From Aestuariibacter salexigens DSM 15300 (GTDB lineage: Bacteria > Pseudomonadota > Gammaproteobacteria > Enterobacterales > Alteromonadaceae), in NCBI RefSeq assembly GCF_000429145.1, contig NZ_AUBH01000007.1:1-64000 (forward strand): 64,000 nucleotides of DNA, read 5' to 3'. The notes beneath the pieces are model-generated. The model had not been told where the DNA came from and did no database searches. It worked only from the letters and a program-made list of their open reading frames with translations. Both the position numbers and the translations under genes were made by a program. How positions within the stretch are numbered: the first letter of the stretch is position 1; every line of letters starts with the position of its first letter. Shown here piece by piece: positions 63,321 through 64,000 of the stretch.

Positions 63321-64000
63321 TTATTGGCTTTCCAATACTTCCAATAATTCACCTGCTCCCTGTTGAAGCAATAACTCGGCAACCTGCACACCAATTTTTT
63401 CGGGGTCTTCCCTGCTACCTGTCTGTTCTGCAGTAATAAGTCTGCTGCCGTCGATGGCGCCTACCAGACCGCGCAACCTTATTTGCTGGCCATGTAGTTC
63501 GGCAAAACTGCCTATCGGTACCTGGCAACCACCTTCTAATCGCGCATTCATCGCACGCTCTGCTCTGACTCTGATAGCCGTGTCGTTGTCATTTAACGGT
63601 GATAGTAAGGCAATGAGTTCGCTGTCATCATTGCGACATTCAATACCCACTGCACCCTGGCCAACAGCGGGAAGCGACGCTTCAGCTGGTAGACACTGTT
63701 GGATCCTGTCAGCCATATCCAGACGAATCAAACCTGCTGCGGCTAGAATGATGGCGTCATATTGTCCTTCATCAAGTTTTGCCAAACGCGTATTGACGTT
63801 ACCGCGTAAATCTTTGATGGTCAGGTCTGGTCTGCGATGGCGTAGCTGGCATTGGCGGCGCAGGCTGGAGGTGCCAACCACACTGCCTGGTGGCAGAGCG
63901 TCTATACTGGCAAAGTGATTAGAAACAAAGGCGTCATACGGGTTTTCCCGAGGGCAGATAGCATGTAGTCCAAAGCCTTCCGGGAATGCCACAGGCACGT
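63321..64000 (-). CDS. hemC: Hydroxymethylbilane synthase, C-terminal part (cut by window edge)
   Basis: Porphobilinogen deaminase, which polymerises four porphobilinogens. Only about the last 226 residues are in the window; the N-terminus lies past the right edge. Visible: [53 protein letters not shown], and the Cys that holds the dipyrromethane cofactor in [10 protein letters not shown]. First of the hemCDXY genes. Confidence 0.97.
   Translation of the reverse strand, partial: VPVAFPEGFGLHAICPRENPYDAFVSNHFASIDALPPGSVVGTSSLRRQCQLRHRRPDLTIKDLRGNVNTRLAKLDEGQYDAIILAAAGLIRLDMADRIQQCLPAEASLPAVGQGAVGIECRNDDSELIALLSPLNDNDTAIRVRAERAMNARLEGGCQVPIGSFAELHGQQIRLRGLVGAIDGSRLITAEQTGSREDPEKIGVQVAELLLQQGAGELLEVLESQ

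Overview
The window is about 64 kb of chromosome from a marine-type gammaproteobacterium, most likely a member of the Alteromonadaceae (inferred). Support comes from the dense operons and from gammaproteobacterial neighbourhoods: coaBC-slmA, radC, rpmBG-mutM-coaD, kbl-tdh, glpE-glpG, ubiC-ubiA, ubiK, rep and hemCDXY. A LexA box of the E. coli type, Kdo kinase plus heptosyltransferase LPS core genes, and a large TonB receptor fit the same group. Nearly all of the window is coding. Only about 219-645 and 34830-35661 exceed 300 bases without a protein gene.

Layout. 1-262: end of an rRNA operon (5S rRNA and terminator). 646-1767: an orphan periplasmic solute-binding protein and an unknown protein. 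1832-7076: the SOS mutagenesis cassette imuA-imuB-dnaE2 behind a near-perfect LexA box. 7137-12812: EVE-domain protein, DUF885 protein, DUF1820 protein, TetR regulator and an M28 peptidase. 12821-27607: housekeeping genes (slmA, coaBC, radC, rpmB, rpmG, mutM, coaD, kbl, tdh, glpE, glpG, a FliL-like protein) interleaved with envelope genes (two GT25 and one GT2 glycosyltransferases, a Wzi-like outer-membrane protein, kdkA, a heptosyltransferase). 27840-34829: ubiC-ubiA, ubiK, rep, a GAF-GGDEF-EAL protein with a degenerate EAL domain, and cytochrome c5. 34830-35661: a tRNA-Arg(CCG) gene flanked by broken pieces of tRNA-Arg and small structured repeats. 35662-48356: a beta-propeller/PHP metallohydrolase, a CysK-like enzyme, a soluble PAS histidine kinase with its receiver partner, a nitrilase-family amidase, an MFS transporter with an apparent ATC start, and an RND efflux pair.

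48359-59621, all on the minus strand, is the most distinctive part. A PrpR-type sigma-54 activator is followed by a TonB receptor, a class III CoA-transferase, an HMG-CoA-lyase-family enzyme, hydantoinase/oxoprolinase A and B subunits and an isochorismatase-fold amidase, with short or overlapping junctions. A -24/-12 promoter and a perfect 25-bp palindrome lie upstream of the activator. This looks like an inducible import-and-breakdown operon for an unidentified substrate with an amide or imide ring and a branched acid part (inference). The window ends in hemC-hemD-hemX-hemY, with hemC cut by the right edge.
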